A stretch of DNA of 64,000 nt from JAICJC01 sp963757605 (GTDB taxonomy: Bacteria; Actinomycetota; Thermoleophilia; Gaiellales; JAICJC01). A program made the translations under genes and the position numbers. The first letter of the stretch is position 1. Every line of letters begins with the position of its first letter. The notes beneath the pieces are model-generated. The model saw only the letters and a program-made list of their open reading frames with translations, was not told the origin of the DNA and did not search any database. The stretch spans positions 496,001 to 560,000 of the forward strand of contig CAVWSF010000005.1 of NCBI GenBank assembly GCA_963757605.1. The letters are read 5' to 3'. Shown here piece after piece: positions 17,466-26,285 of the stretch.

Positions 17466-17678
17466 CTACGACGTGGAGGAGGACTTCGCCTGGCGGCGAC
17501 GGAACCGCTCCACGCGGCCACCGGTGTCGACCAGCTTCTGCTTGCCGGTGTAGAACGGATGGCACTCCGAGCAGATCTCGACGTGGAGCTCGGGCTTCGT
17601 CGCCCGCGTGAGGAATTCGTTCCCGCACGAGCAGCGGACGTGTGCGACCACGTACTCGGGATGGATGTCGGCTTTCAT
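17466..17678 (-). CDS. rpmE: 50S ribosomal protein L31 (zinc-ribbon form)
   Basis: Small ribosomal protein of 70 residues. Cys16, Cys18, Cys36 and Cys39 form the zinc ribbon (RCSCGNEF and ICSECHPFYTGKQK), so this is the C+ form. The C-terminal tail is basic and serine-rich. A TACGAT box 6 nt before ATG 17678 suggests a leaderless message even though the threonine aldolase gene ends only 4 nt upstream. Confidence 0.96.
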   Translation of the reverse strand: MKADIHPEYVVAHVRCSCGNEFLTRATKPELHVEICSECHPFYTGKQKLVDTGGRVERFRRRQAKSSSTS

Positions 17679-17682
17679 ACGC

Positions 17683-18711
17683 TCATCGTAGCATCGGGGT
17701 CATGGCCTCCAGGGCCGCGTCGACGGCCGCCTCCTGGACGTCCAGATGCGTGACGAACCGCACCGTGTGCGCGTCCAGCCACCCGGCCAGGACGCCGGCG
17801 TCGGCCAGCTCGCCGACCAGCGCCTCGGCCGAGCCGTCGGGCACGTGGACGAGCACGATGTTGGTCTCGACGGCCGCCGGGTCGACCTCGATCCGGCCGG
17901 CGCCGGCCAGGCCCTCGGCCAGGCGGCGGGCGTTTCGGTGGTCGTCGGCCAGCCGCTCGACGTGGTGGCGCAGGGCGTGCAGGGCGCCGGCGGCGATGAT
18001 GCCCGCCTGGCGCATGCCGCCGCCGAAGAGCTTTCTGTTGCGACGCACCTCGGCGATCACCTCGGCGCTTCCCGCGACGGCCGAGCCGACCGGCGCCCCG
18101 AGCCCCTTCGAGAAGCAGACCGAGACCGAGTCGACTTGAGCCACGAGATCGGCCGGCGGGACGCCGAGCGCGACGGCCGCGTTCCAGAGCCGGGCGCCGT
18201 CCATGTGCAGGCGCATGTCGCGCCCGCGCGCGAACGCGGCGATGGCCCGGATCCGCTCGGGCGGCACGACCAGGCCGCCCGCCTCGCCGACCGTGTTCTC
18301 GACGCAGATGAGCGACTGGCGGGCGTAGTGCAGGTCGCTGGCGTCGTGCCAGGCCGCCTCGAGCGTCTCGGCGTCGAGCATGCCCCGGTCGCCGTCGAGC
18401 AGCTTGGGCTGAACGCCCGAGAGCGCCGACACGCCGCCCTGCTCGTGGACGACGACGTGCGCCAGCCGGTGCACCAGGATCTCGTCGCCGCGGCGGGTGT
18501 GCGCCCGCACGGACGCCTGGTTTCCCATCGTCCCCGACGGCACGTACACGGCCGCCTCCTTGCCGAGCACGCGGGCGGTCTCGGCCTCCAGCTCGATCAC
18601 CGTCGGGTCGTCGCCCCAGACGTCGTCGCCGACCTCCGCCTCGGCCATGGCGCGGCGCATCTCCGGCGTGGGCCGGGTGACGGTGTCGGAGCGCAGATCG
18701 ACGGATCGCAT
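17683..18711 (-). CDS. Low-specificity L-threonine aldolase (PLP)
   Basis: Cleaves L-threonine or L-allo-threonine to glycine and acetaldehyde; fold-type I PLP enzyme of 342 residues. Family opening VDLRSDTVTRPTPEMRRAMA, then GDDVWGDDPTVIELEAE. The PLP lysine is in VCFSKGLGAPVGSAVAG, and HMDGARLWNAAVALG is the cofactor-contacting segment. Starts at ATG 18711, divergent from the ETF-QO gene with 26 nt between. Confidence 0.93.
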   Translation of the reverse strand: MRSVDLRSDTVTRPTPEMRRAMAEAEVGDDVWGDDPTVIELEAETARVLGKEAAVYVPSGTMGNQASVRAHTRRGDEILVHRLAHVVVHEQGGVSALSGVQPKLLDGDRGMLDAETLEAAWHDASDLHYARQSLICVENTVGEAGGLVVPPERIRAIAAFARGRDMRLHMDGARLWNAAVALGVPPADLVAQVDSVSVCFSKGLGAPVGSAVAGSAEVIAEVRRNRKLFGGGMRQAGIIAAGALHALRHHVERLADDHRNARRLAEGLAGAGRIEVDPAAVETNIVLVHVPDGSAEALVGELADAGVLAGWLDAHTVRFVTHLDVQEAAVDAALEAMTPMLR

Positions 18712-18724
18712 TCGCGCGGCAGAG

Positions 18725-18730
18725 TATCCT
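18725..18730 (+). promoter_or_regulatory. Putative -10 box (TATCCT) of the ETF-QO gene
   Basis: TATCCT lies 7 nt before GTG 18738. The 26-nt divergent gap leaves no room for a leader, so both genes here are probably transcribed leaderless or nearly so (TACTCT on the other strand at 18721-18726). Confidence 0.45.
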
Positions 18731-18737
18731 CACCGCC

Positions 18738-20429
18738 GTGCCTCGCCGCGCCGCCGACTATCCACCCCCGGTCAGGGTGCGCGAATTCGTGACGACGCCG
18801 GAGGCGGGCGAGGACGAGCGGATCGACGTCGGCGTGCTCTTCGTCGGCGCCGGGCCGGCCGGGATCGCGGGGGCGATCCGGCTCGGCCAGCTGCTCGCCG
18901 ACGACCCCGCCACGGCCGAGGCGCTGGGCGAGACGCCGATCGCCGTGATCGACAAGGGCCGCGTGGCGGGCGCGCACCTCCTCTCCGGCGCCGTCGTGAA
19001 CCCCTCGGCGCTGCGCGACCTCCTGCCCGGCACGCCGATCGAGGAGCTGCCGGGCTTCGGCCCGGTGCGGAAGGAAGCGGTCTACCTGATGCGGCCGGGC
19101 TACTCGGTGCGCCTGCCGACGCCCCCGCCCTTCCACAACAAGGGCAACTGGATCTTCTCCCTCTCCCAGCTGGGCCGCCACCTGGCCGAGCAGGCCGAGG
19201 AGCTGGGCGCGATGGTGCTCCCGGAGACGGCCGGGCAGACGCTCCTCGTCGAGGGCGGCGCCGTCCGCGGCGTCGCGACCGGCGACAAGGGTCTCGACCG
19301 CGACGGCCAGCCGACGGCGGCGTACGAGCCGGGCGTCGAGATCCGGGCCCGGGCCACCGTCCTCTGCGAGGGCACGCAGGGCCACCTGGCCGGCGCGCTC
19401 GCCGAGGAGTTCAGCCTGCGCACCGTGAACCCGCAGGTGTGGAGCCTGGGCGTGAAGGAGGTGTGGAAGCTCGCGCGCCCGCTCGACCGGGTGATCCACA
19501 CGCTGGGCTGGCCGCTGCGCTGGGCCGGGAAGCACGGCGAGACCGGCGGGAGCTTCATCTACCCGATGGGCGACGACCGGCTGACGATCGGGCTCGTCGT
19601 CGGGCTCGAGCACCACGACGCCTCGCTCTCGGTGCACGACCTGCTCCAGCAGTTCAAGACCCACCCGATGATCCGCGACCTCCTTTCGGGCGGCGAACGC
19701 GAGGCCTGGGGCGCGAAGACGATCCCCGAGGGCGGGCTCTACGCCGTCCCGGACCGCATCTCGGTGCCCGGCGCGATGCTGACCGGCGACTCGGCCGGCT
19801 TCGTGAACGTCCCCAAGCTGAAGGGCATCCACTACGCGATGCGGTCCGGGATGCTCGCGGCCGAGACGCTGCACGAGGTGCTGAAGGCCGGCGGCGACCC
19901 GGCCGCGCCCGGCGCCCTCGACGGCTACGACCGGCGGGTGAAGGCGAGCCACATCTGGACCGACCTGCACCGGGTGCGCAACATGCGCCAGGCGCTCACG
20001 AAGGGCCTTATGGTGGGCGGCGGCCTGGCGAGCGCGATGGACTTGACCCGCGGCGCCTTCCCCGGCGGGACGTTCCGCACCCGCCGCGACGCCGACGCGG
20101 AGCTCCGCGTCGAGCAGCGCGATTACCCGGAGCCGGACGGCGCGCTCACGTTCGACAAGCTCTCGAGCGTCTTCCTGTCAGGCAACCGAAGCCGCGACGA
20201 CCAGCCCAACCACATCCGCGTCCGCCACCGCGTCCCGGCCGAGGTGGCCCAGGCCTGGGTCGCCATGTGCCCGGCGGCGGTCTACGAGCTGGGCGAGCGC
20301 TCGGGCGACGGCATGGTCGAGGTCGTGCTCACGCCGTCGAACTGCGTGCAGTGCGGCGCGATCACCGCCAAGGGCGGCCGCCTGACGCCGCCCGAGGGCG
20401 GCAGCGGGCCCGAGTACTCGATCCTCTAG
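18738..20429 (+). CDS. Electron transfer flavoprotein-ubiquinone oxidoreductase-like protein
   Basis: Membrane-associated FAD/Fe-S enzyme passing electrons from ETF to quinone, 563 residues, linking the acyl-CoA dehydrogenases here to respiration. FAD motif VGAGPAGIAGAIRLG near residue 40, then GAHLLSGAVVNPSAL, GGSFIYPMGDDRLTIGLVVG and GDSAGFVNVPKLKGIHYAM. The C-terminal ferredoxin-like part has CPAAVYE and SNCVQCGAITAKGG. One of the four usual cluster cysteines (the third of C-x2-C-x2-C) is Ile here. It ends at TAG 20429, which is also the tip of repeat element B. Confidence 0.92.
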   Translation: MPRRAADYPPPVRVREFVTTPEAGEDERIDVGVLFVGAGPAGIAGAIRLGQLLADDPATAEALGETPIAVIDKGRVAGAHLLSGAVVNPSALRDLLPGTPIEELPGFGPVRKEAVYLMRPGYSVRLPTPPPFHNKGNWIFSLSQLGRHLAEQAEELGAMVLPETAGQTLLVEGGAVRGVATGDKGLDRDGQPTAAYEPGVEIRARATVLCEGTQGHLAGALAEEFSLRTVNPQVWSLGVKEVWKLARPLDRVIHTLGWPLRWAGKHGETGGSFIYPMGDDRLTIGLVVGLEHHDASLSVHDLLQQFKTHPMIRDLLSGGEREAWGAKTIPEGGLYAVPDRISVPGAMLTGDSAGFVNVPKLKGIHYAMRSGMLAAETLHEVLKAGGDPAAPGALDGYDRRVKASHIWTDLHRVRNMRQALTKGLMVGGGLASAMDLTRGAFPGGTFRTRRDADAELRVEQRDYPEPDGALTFDKLSSVFLSGNRSRDDQPNHIRVRHRVPAEVAQAWVAMCPAAVYELGERSGDGMVEVVLTPSNCVQCGAITAKGGRLTPPEGGSGPEYSIL

Positions 20430-20549
20430 ATCGTTGATTCCTAATTGGCGGGATGGCCTGGGCGGCGAGAGCCGAGCAGCGCAAGGACGCAGGGAAGCCC
20501 AATATCAGGCGATATTGGGCTGACCGAGGACGCCGCGATGCGACGGTTC

Positions 20550-20788
20550 GCACCGGTGAACGGCGAGTCTTCGCCGGCGCGACGCCGTTGGCGCTCCACA
20601 AGGTGATCGTCCGGGCCTGTGAGCGGGCCGGCATCCCACGGTTCCACCCGCACGATCTCCGACACCGCTACGCCAGCGTCCAGATCGCGCGCGGTGTCCC
20701 GGTGACGAACCTGGCGGCGCAGCTGGGCCACGCGCGGAGCAGCATCACGCTTGACACGTACAGCCACGTCCTGCTGAACGAGGCATAG
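20550..20788 (+). pseudogene. C-terminal fragment of a tyrosine recombinase (phage-type integrase)
   Basis: The translated segment GIPRFHPHDLRHRYASVQIA and then LAAQLGHARSSITLDTYSHV carries the last three catalytic elements of tyrosine recombinases: HxLRH, GH and the nucleophilic Tyr in TYSHV. The N-terminal DNA-binding part and the first catalytic Arg region are missing, and the frame runs upstream into repeat element B. It is therefore a relic, probably of an integrated element. It is the only integrase signal in the window. Confidence 0.8.
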
Positions 20789-20892
20789 CGGACTCTCTCT
20801 GGCTGGCCTGCCCCCGAAAGCGAACGCTTGTAACACGAGTCACATCGTGGTAGCGTCGGCGATTGGTTCAGGTCCTCCTCGCTTGGGCGGCG

Positions 20893-21342
20893 ATGGAAAA
20901 ACTGAAAGACCATTGGATGTTTTCGCTCGTGGGGCTGGTCAGCGCGGTGATCGGCATGTACCCCGTGATCCAGAGCCTGGCCCCGGACGAGGTAGATCGG
21001 CCCACCGCTGGCGCGTACCTCCGCACGTGGTTCCACATCGCCGCGGGAGATGACCCGTCGAAGGCCTACGACCAGCTCGACCACCCGAGCGGAACGCGCT
21101 CGCAGTTCATCGCGACCTTCAGCAATATCTCCGCGGTCAGACTTACCCGCGTCCGACCCGACACGAATGGCGGTTACAACGCACTCGTCACGTACTGCTG
21201 GAAGAACGGCGAGATCTGGATTCGAAATCAAACGTTTACGCTGGTTTGCTCTAAGTGGTCCGAGTTGCCGTTGATCGGTTGCGGAGACATCAGAATCCAC
21301 GACATGACCACCAACGACCGGTATCCGGGCGACCACTGCTGA
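20893..21342 (+). CDS. Hypothetical protein with an N-terminal membrane segment
   Basis: Unrecognised 149-residue protein from ATG 20893 (a TTG at 20863 is also in frame). The N terminus MEKLKDHWMFSLVGLVSAVI suggests a membrane anchor or signal. The remainder (AYLRTWFHIAAGDDPSKAYD, then SQFIATFSNISAVRLTRV, then two Cys near the C terminus) resembles small extracytoplasmic proteins of mobile regions. Base composition is visibly less GC-rich than the neighbours (for example around 21220-21260). It lies inside repeat element B next to the integrase relic, suggesting acquired DNA. Confidence 0.6.
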   Translation: MEKLKDHWMFSLVGLVSAVIGMYPVIQSLAPDEVDRPTAGAYLRTWFHIAAGDDPSKAYDQLDHPSGTRSQFIATFSNISAVRLTRVRPDTNGGYNALVTYCWKNGEIWIRNQTFTLVCSKWSELPLIGCGDIRIHDMTTNDRYPGDHC

Positions 21343-21506
21343 GTCCCGCTGTCGTGCCGGTGTGGTCCCGGTGTGGTCCCGAAGCGACAGACATACTTGA
21401 AGCGCCTGCAAAACAGCACGTCGGCAGTTCGCCGTCGCAGCCCCGCCACAGTCGCCACCAGTCCCCAGCTGGACGTCCAGGCGCGCGGCAATTGGGAATC
21501 ACCGAT

Positions 21507-21764
21507 CTAGGTGACGAGGCTGGGGGTCAGCCGGCTGACCTCGACGATCGCGTCGGCCGGGATGTTGTTGCGCTTCGCGGCGGCCACGATCTCGTCGGGC
21601 GAGGGGGCCTCGTACAGGCAGTACGACCGCTTGCGGTCGGCGCTCAGGAACGAGAAGAGCCAGGTGGTGCCCTCCTCGGCGTTGACCTCCTCGATGAGGC
21701 GTACGTCGGCGCCCGTCAGGTCGAGCTGGTCTGCGAAGCCGCGTTCGACGATGTAGAGGGGCAC
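21507..21764 (-). CDS. DUF4242 domain protein
   Basis: Small protein of 85 residues. The sequence VPLYIVERGFADQLDLTGAD and the segment SFLSADRKRSYCLYEAPSPD followed by EIVAAAKRNNIPADAIVEV match the DUF4242 family, whose function is unknown. A TAACAT box 7 nt before GTG 21764 suggests a leaderless message. Its TAG stop is the right tip of repeat element B. Confidence 0.8.
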   Translation of the reverse strand: MPLYIVERGFADQLDLTGADVRLIEEVNAEEGTTWLFSFLSADRKRSYCLYEAPSPDEIVAAAKRNNIPADAIVEVSRLTPSLVT

Positions 21765-21774
21765 GCCCCAGATG

Positions 21775-24741
21775 TTAGCCCGCGCCGAGCAGGCCGTTGG
21801 CATGCGCGTAGGCCGCCGCCTCGGTGCGGTTGGCCGCGCCGGTCTTGCGCAGGATGCTGCGAATGTGATTCGCGGCGGTGTGCTCGCTGATCGAGAGGGC
21901 GCGGCCGACGTCGCGGTTGGAGAGCCCGCGGGCGACAAGCCGCAGGATCTCGACCTCCCGCGGCGAGAGCCCCGCGGGCGTCTCGACGGGGCCGCCCGGC
22001 GGGTGGATCCGCTCGAGCAGCGACTGCATCCCGATCCGGCGGGCCAGCTCGGCCGCCTCGGCCAGGAGCTCGCCGGCCCGCGCGACGTCGTCCGGCCGGC
22101 CGCCCTCGCGCAGGAGGCGTCCGTACTCGCAGGCCGTGTGGGCCAGCCACGTCGAGGCACCGGCCGCCCGGTCGCGGGCCAGCGCCGCCTCGAAGTGGAG
22201 CGCCGCCCGGTCGCGGTCGCCCGCGACGGCCGCGAGCATGCCGAGGTAGCGGTCGGCCGCCCCGTAGCAGGCCACCGCGTGCCCGATCATCACGCTCGAT
22301 CCCGCGTGCGGGAGGAGCTCCGCATAGACGAGCTTCGCCATCTCGACGTCGCCGGCGATCGCACACACGTCGGCCAGGTAGGTCAGCGAGGCGAGCCAGA
22401 GCGACGGGCGCAGCGTGTCGAGCCCCGCGGCCCGGATCCGGTCGAGCTCGGCGCGGGCCTCGCGCACCATCCCCAGCTCCGCCATGAGCGCCGCCAGGCC
22501 GGGCCGCCACGCCGCCGCCCTGTCGGACACGGCCAGCGAGCGAACCGCCGGCGCGAGCTCGGCCAGCCGGCCCTGCTCGCGCCGGATCCCGAACATCTGG
22601 ATGCCGTAGACGCCTGAGGGGTCGCGCCCGGCGAGGAGGCGGCTCCACTCCCGCGACCGCTCCGCGGCCGCCTCGGCCTCGCGCAGGCGCCCGTCGCAGA
22701 GCGCGATCGCCGCCGCGTACTGCTCGGCCACGTGGAGGGCGAAGGGTTGGCGCATGCGGCCGGCGGTCTCGAACAGCGCCGCCAGCTCGACGCGGGCCGC
22801 GCCGAGGTCGCCGATGGCGATGAGCGCAGCGATCCGCCACTGGAAGGCTTCGGCAACGATCTCGATGTCGCCGAGCTTGCGGGCGAGATCGCGCCCCTCG
22901 GCCAGCATGTCCAGGATCTCGGTCAGAGGCGTCGGGCCGCGCAGCCAGTACGAGCGGCTGAGCACGAGCGCCAGGCCCTGGCGGTCGCCGACCCGGGCGG
23001 CCATCGCGATCGCCTCGTCACGTACGGCTGCGCTCTCCGCCGGCCGCCCCGCGAACGAGAGCGCCCGGCCGAGCGCGGCCAGGACGCGCACGCGGAGCTC
23101 CGAGTCGCCCGCCTCGAGCGCGCCGCCGGCCTCCTCGAGCAGCTCGAGCGCACCGCCGTAGTCGATGCCCATCCGCCAGCAGGCGTCCTCGTAGCCGACC
23201 GCCGCTCGGCACAGGCGGCGGCCGTCGCCCAGACCGCGGGCGATGTCCGCCGCGGCCAGGAACGCCTCCTGCGACTCGACCGAGCGGCCGGCCCGGTAGG
23301 TCACCGCGCCGAGGTCGAGGAGCGCATCGGCCCGGTCGGTCCCGCCCGGGATCCCGAGCTCGAGCGCCGTCTGAAGGGCGACCGCGGCCTCGTCGAACGC
23401 GAGCGCCGTCCTCGCGGCCGCGGCGGCAAGGAGGCTGTACTCGACCGCCCGGTCGGTGCCGCCGATGGGAGCGGCGGCCGCGAAGTGGTGGGCGATATCG
23501 CCGAGCGCCCGCGCCGAGCGCTCCCCCGGCCGCTCGTCGAGCGCCCAGCCGATCTGCAGGTGAAGCTCGGCCCGGCGGCCGGCCGCGAGCCGGTCGTACA
23601 GAGCACGGCGGACCAGCTCGTGCGTGAACCGGTGCGCGAGCGTTCGCCCGGGCACCTCCTCGATCATGCCGCTTCGAACGCCGTCGGCCAGCGCCGCCGC
23701 CAGCGCCGAGCGCTCGAGCGCACCCGCCCGCCGCACCACCTCGGTCTCGAACTCGGGCCCGGCCACGGCAGCCAGCTCGAGGACGGCCTGGGTGCCGGGA
23801 TCGAGCCGCGCCAGCCGCTGGCTCACCACGTCGCGCACGCCCTCCGGCGTGTCGAGCGCTGCCAGCGACCCGGCCAGGTCGGCGCCGGGCTCGGCGGCTC
23901 CGGTCTCGAGGAGCGCCCGCCACACCTCGGTGAGCAGAAACGCGTTCCCGCCGGTCAGCTCGAAGAGCGCCTCTGCGAGGTGCGGCCGCCCGTCGAGGGC
24001 GGCGCCGCCGGCCCGGCGCAGGAACTCCTCGACGTCGTCGACCGCAAGCCCGCCCAGCCGCAGGCGCTCGACCTGCTCTGAGCGGCGCAGGTCGACCAGC
24101 GCGTCGCCGAGCTCCTGGGGCACGTCGGCCTCGGTGTCGCGGAACGTCGCCACGATCAGGAGCCGGGCGTCGGCAGCCGCCCGGCCGAGATGGCGCAGGA
24201 GAAGCAGCGTCGGGTGGTCTGCCCAGTGGCCGTCCTCCAGCACGAGCAGCACGGGCGCCCGCCGGCCGGTCGCGATCAGGAGCTCCACCACGGCCATGTG
24301 CAGCCGGTGGCGCTCGGTGTCCTGGTCGGCCTGAACGGGCTCCGGGAGCTCGCCTGCCCGGGCCGGCAGGTCGGGCAGGAGCCGGCGCAGCTCGCCGCCG
24401 CCCGCGCCGAGGTCGGCGCGCAGGTGGTCGGGGTCGGCCGCCCGCACGAGCAGCTCGAGCGCCTCGGCGAACGGGCCGTACGGCGTGCGCACGACCGCAT
24501 CGCAGGCGCCGTAGAGGACGAGCGCGCCGCCGGCGGCCGCCTCGCCTGCGAACTCCCGCACGAGCCGGCTCTTCCCCGACCCGGCCTCACCTCCCACGAG
24601 CGCGATCCGGCGCCCCTCGCTGGGCGCCCACGGCAGGAGCGCGCGCAGCGTCGCCAGCTCTCGCGGGCGGCCCACGAACGGGAACGAGGGCGCCAGCCGA
24701 AGCGGTCCCGGGAGGGTCGATTGAGCGGTCGAGTCGGCCAC
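21775..24741 (-). CDS. Large AAA-ATPase/TPR transcriptional regulator with LuxR-type HTH
   Basis: STAND-type regulator of 988 residues. An N-terminal ATPase (FVGRPRELATLRALL; Walker A GGEAGSGKSRLV; Walker B region VLLVLEDGHWAD) is followed by a long alpha-helical TPR-like middle. It ends in a LuxR HTH (GLSPREVEILRLVARGLSNR, then ISEHTAANHIRSILRKTGAA, about residues 925-980). Such proteins sense a ligand through the TPR part and activate transcription. Divergent from the FAD-oxidase gene, its likely target. The perfect palindrome TCAGATCTGA at 24745-24754 sits next to its GTG start. Confidence 0.92.
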   Translation of the reverse strand: MADSTAQSTLPGPLRLAPSFPFVGRPRELATLRALLPWAPSEGRRIALVGGEAGSGKSRLVREFAGEAAAGGALVLYGACDAVVRTPYGPFAEALELLVRAADPDHLRADLGAGGGELRRLLPDLPARAGELPEPVQADQDTERHRLHMAVVELLIATGRRAPVLLVLEDGHWADHPTLLLLRHLGRAAADARLLIVATFRDTEADVPQELGDALVDLRRSEQVERLRLGGLAVDDVEEFLRRAGGAALDGRPHLAEALFELTGGNAFLLTEVWRALLETGAAEPGADLAGSLAALDTPEGVRDVVSQRLARLDPGTQAVLELAAVAGPEFETEVVRRAGALERSALAAALADGVRSGMIEEVPGRTLAHRFTHELVRRALYDRLAAGRRAELHLQIGWALDERPGERSARALGDIAHHFAAAAPIGGTDRAVEYSLLAAAAARTALAFDEAAVALQTALELGIPGGTDRADALLDLGAVTYRAGRSVESQEAFLAAADIARGLGDGRRLCRAAVGYEDACWRMGIDYGGALELLEEAGGALEAGDSELRVRVLAALGRALSFAGRPAESAAVRDEAIAMAARVGDRQGLALVLSRSYWLRGPTPLTEILDMLAEGRDLARKLGDIEIVAEAFQWRIAALIAIGDLGAARVELAALFETAGRMRQPFALHVAEQYAAAIALCDGRLREAEAAAERSREWSRLLAGRDPSGVYGIQMFGIRREQGRLAELAPAVRSLAVSDRAAAWRPGLAALMAELGMVREARAELDRIRAAGLDTLRPSLWLASLTYLADVCAIAGDVEMAKLVYAELLPHAGSSVMIGHAVACYGAADRYLGMLAAVAGDRDRAALHFEAALARDRAAGASTWLAHTACEYGRLLREGGRPDDVARAGELLAEAAELARRIGMQSLLERIHPPGGPVETPAGLSPREVEILRLVARGLSNRDVGRALSISEHTAANHIRSILRKTGAANRTEAAAYAHANGLLGAG

Positions 24742-24872
24742 TAGTCAGATCTGATCATCGCATGCGACCGGTGGGGGCGCGCAAAGTGGGTCAGTTCGGG
24801 TCATGCGCCACGCGCCGCCCATGCGTAGCGTGGCGCGGGGATCAACCCCAGAACCGACACACAGGAGACTGC
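24742..24872. promoter_or_regulatory. Divergent regulatory region between the LuxR-type regulator and the FAD oxidase
   Basis: Holds the palindrome TCAGATCTGA (24745-24754), two GGGTCA direct repeats (24788-24803 area), and a 9-bp inverted repeat GCGCCACGC/GCGTGGCGC at 24805-24813 and 24828-24836. TAGCGT at 24826-24831 could be a -10 box for the oxidase gene, whose AGGAG lies at 24863-24867. These are candidate operator sites only. Confidence 0.35.
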
Positions 24873-26270
24873 ATGGCAACCACCGAGACACTGTCCAGCG
24901 CCGCGAGGTCCGAGCTTCGCGGCATCACCGGCGAGATCATCGGCCCGGAGGACTCCGGCTACGACGAGGCCCGCAAGGTCCACAACGGCATGATCGACCG
25001 CTCGCCCGGCGTCGTCATCCGCGCGGCGAGCGCCGACGACGTCGCGGCCGGAGTCGGCTTCGCCCGCTCGCACGACGTCCCGCTCGCGATCCGCGGCGGC
25101 GGCCACAGCGCCCCCGGCCTCGGCACGATCGACGACGGCGTGGTGATCGACCTCGCGCCGCTGTCGGCCGTCAAGGTCGACGCGGCCGGGCGCACGGTCG
25201 CCGTCGGAGGAGGCGCAACACTCACCCAGGTCGACGCCGCCACGGCCGAGGTCGGCATGGCCACGCCGCTCGGCATCCTGGGCACCACCGGCGTCGGCGG
25301 GCTGACGCTCGGCGGCGGGATCGGCCACCTGGCCCGGAAGCACGGGCTCACAATCGACAACCTGCTCGGCGCGGACGTCGTCCTCGCGGACGGCTCGAAG
25401 GTCACGGCCAGCCCCGACGAGAACGCCGACCTGTTCTGGGCGCTCCGCGGCGGCGGCGGCAACTTCGGCGTCGTCACCGAGTTCCGCTACCGGCTGTATC
25501 CCGTGAGCACGGTCATCGCCGGGCCGACGTTCTGGTCGCTCGACGACACGGAGGCGGTCATGAAGCGCTACCGCGAGTTCATCCCGCAGGCGCCGCGCGA
25601 GATGAACGGGTTCTTCGCGTTCGCGACCGTCCCGCCCGTCGAGCCGTTCCCGGCGGAGCTGCACGGCCGCAAGGTCAGCGCGGTCGTGTGGTGCTACGCG
25701 GGCGACGACAACGACGCCGCCCAGGCCGCGATGGCGCCGATGCTGGAGGCGGCCGAGCCGCTCCTGCACGGAGCCGGGCCGCTGCCGTTCGCCGGCCTGC
25801 AGGGGTTCTTCGATCAGTTCTACCCGAAGGGCATGCAGGGCTACTGGCGCTCGGACTTCGTGAACGAGTTGTCCGACGCGGCGATCGCGGCGCACCGCGA
25901 GCACGCCGAGCGGATGACGCCGGGCGCCTCCACGATGCACATGTACCCGATCGACGGCGCCGTCCACGACGTCGCCGAGTCCGACACGGCGTGGGCCAAC
26001 CGCGACGTCCAGTGGGCCGAGGTCATCTACGGGACCGACCCCGACCCGGCGAGCGGCGACGCCATGCGGCAGTGGACGCTCGACTACTTCGACGCGACCC
26101 ACCCGTACTCGGCGACCGGCGGGGCGTACGTGAACTTCATGATGGACGAGGGTCAGGAGCGGGTGAAGGCGACGTACCGCTCGAACTACGGCCGGCTCTC
26201 GCGGATCAAGGCCCAGTACGACCCCGGCAACACGTTCCGGATGAACCAGAACATCCAGCCCACGATGTGA
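24873..26270 (+). CDS. FAD-linked oxidoreductase (FAD_binding_4 plus BBE domains)
   Basis: Berberine-bridge/6-hydroxynicotine-oxidase-like flavoenzyme of 465 residues. ATG 24873 is preceded by AGGAG at 5-nt spacing. The PCMH FAD domain has AIRGGGHSAPG (His for covalent 8-alpha FAD attachment), TTGVGGLTLGGGIGHLARKH and GGGGNFGVVTEFRYRLYPV. The C-terminal BBE motif includes GAYVNFMMDEGQERVKATY and YDPGNTFRMNQNI. Substrate unknown. Probably controlled by the divergent LuxR-type regulator. Confidence 0.92.
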   Translation: MATTETLSSAARSELRGITGEIIGPEDSGYDEARKVHNGMIDRSPGVVIRAASADDVAAGVGFARSHDVPLAIRGGGHSAPGLGTIDDGVVIDLAPLSAVKVDAAGRTVAVGGGATLTQVDAATAEVGMATPLGILGTTGVGGLTLGGGIGHLARKHGLTIDNLLGADVVLADGSKVTASPDENADLFWALRGGGGNFGVVTEFRYRLYPVSTVIAGPTFWSLDDTEAVMKRYREFIPQAPREMNGFFAFATVPPVEPFPAELHGRKVSAVVWCYAGDDNDAAQAAMAPMLEAAEPLLHGAGPLPFAGLQGFFDQFYPKGMQGYWRSDFVNELSDAAIAAHREHAERMTPGASTMHMYPIDGAVHDVAESDTAWANRDVQWAEVIYGTDPDPASGDAMRQWTLDYFDATHPYSATGGAYVNFMMDEGQERVKATYRSNYGRLSRIKAQYDPGNTFRMNQNIQPTM

Positions 26271-26273
26271 TCG

Positions 26274-26279
26274 TACAAT
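26274..26279 (+). promoter_or_regulatory. Putative -10 box (TACAAT)
   Basis: TACAAT immediately follows the oxidase stop codon and is 6 nt before GTG 26286, so the small downstream gene probably has its own leaderless promoter. Confidence 0.45.
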
Positions 26280-26285
26280 CGAGGG

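Larger units (their letters stand above)
20426..21510 (+). repeat. Intergenic structured element, copy B, split by about 880 bp of inserted DNA
   Basis: Left part 20426-20552 begins CTAG and GATTCCTAATTG and includes the core GAGCCGAGCAGCGCAAGGAC with the perfectly paired tip hairpin AGCCCAATATC/GATATTGGGCT and CGACGGTTCGCA. Right part, about 21434-21510, matches the 3' third of copies A and C and ends with the inverted repeat CAATTGGGAATC and CTAG. Between them lie an integrase fragment and a membrane-protein gene. Both tips coincide with stop codons of the flanking convergent genes. Confidence 0.75.

Noticed and set aside
20453..20788. Functional integrase gene in element B
   Set aside because: Only the C-terminal third of a tyrosine recombinase is present and its frame begins inside the repeat element; treated as a relic.
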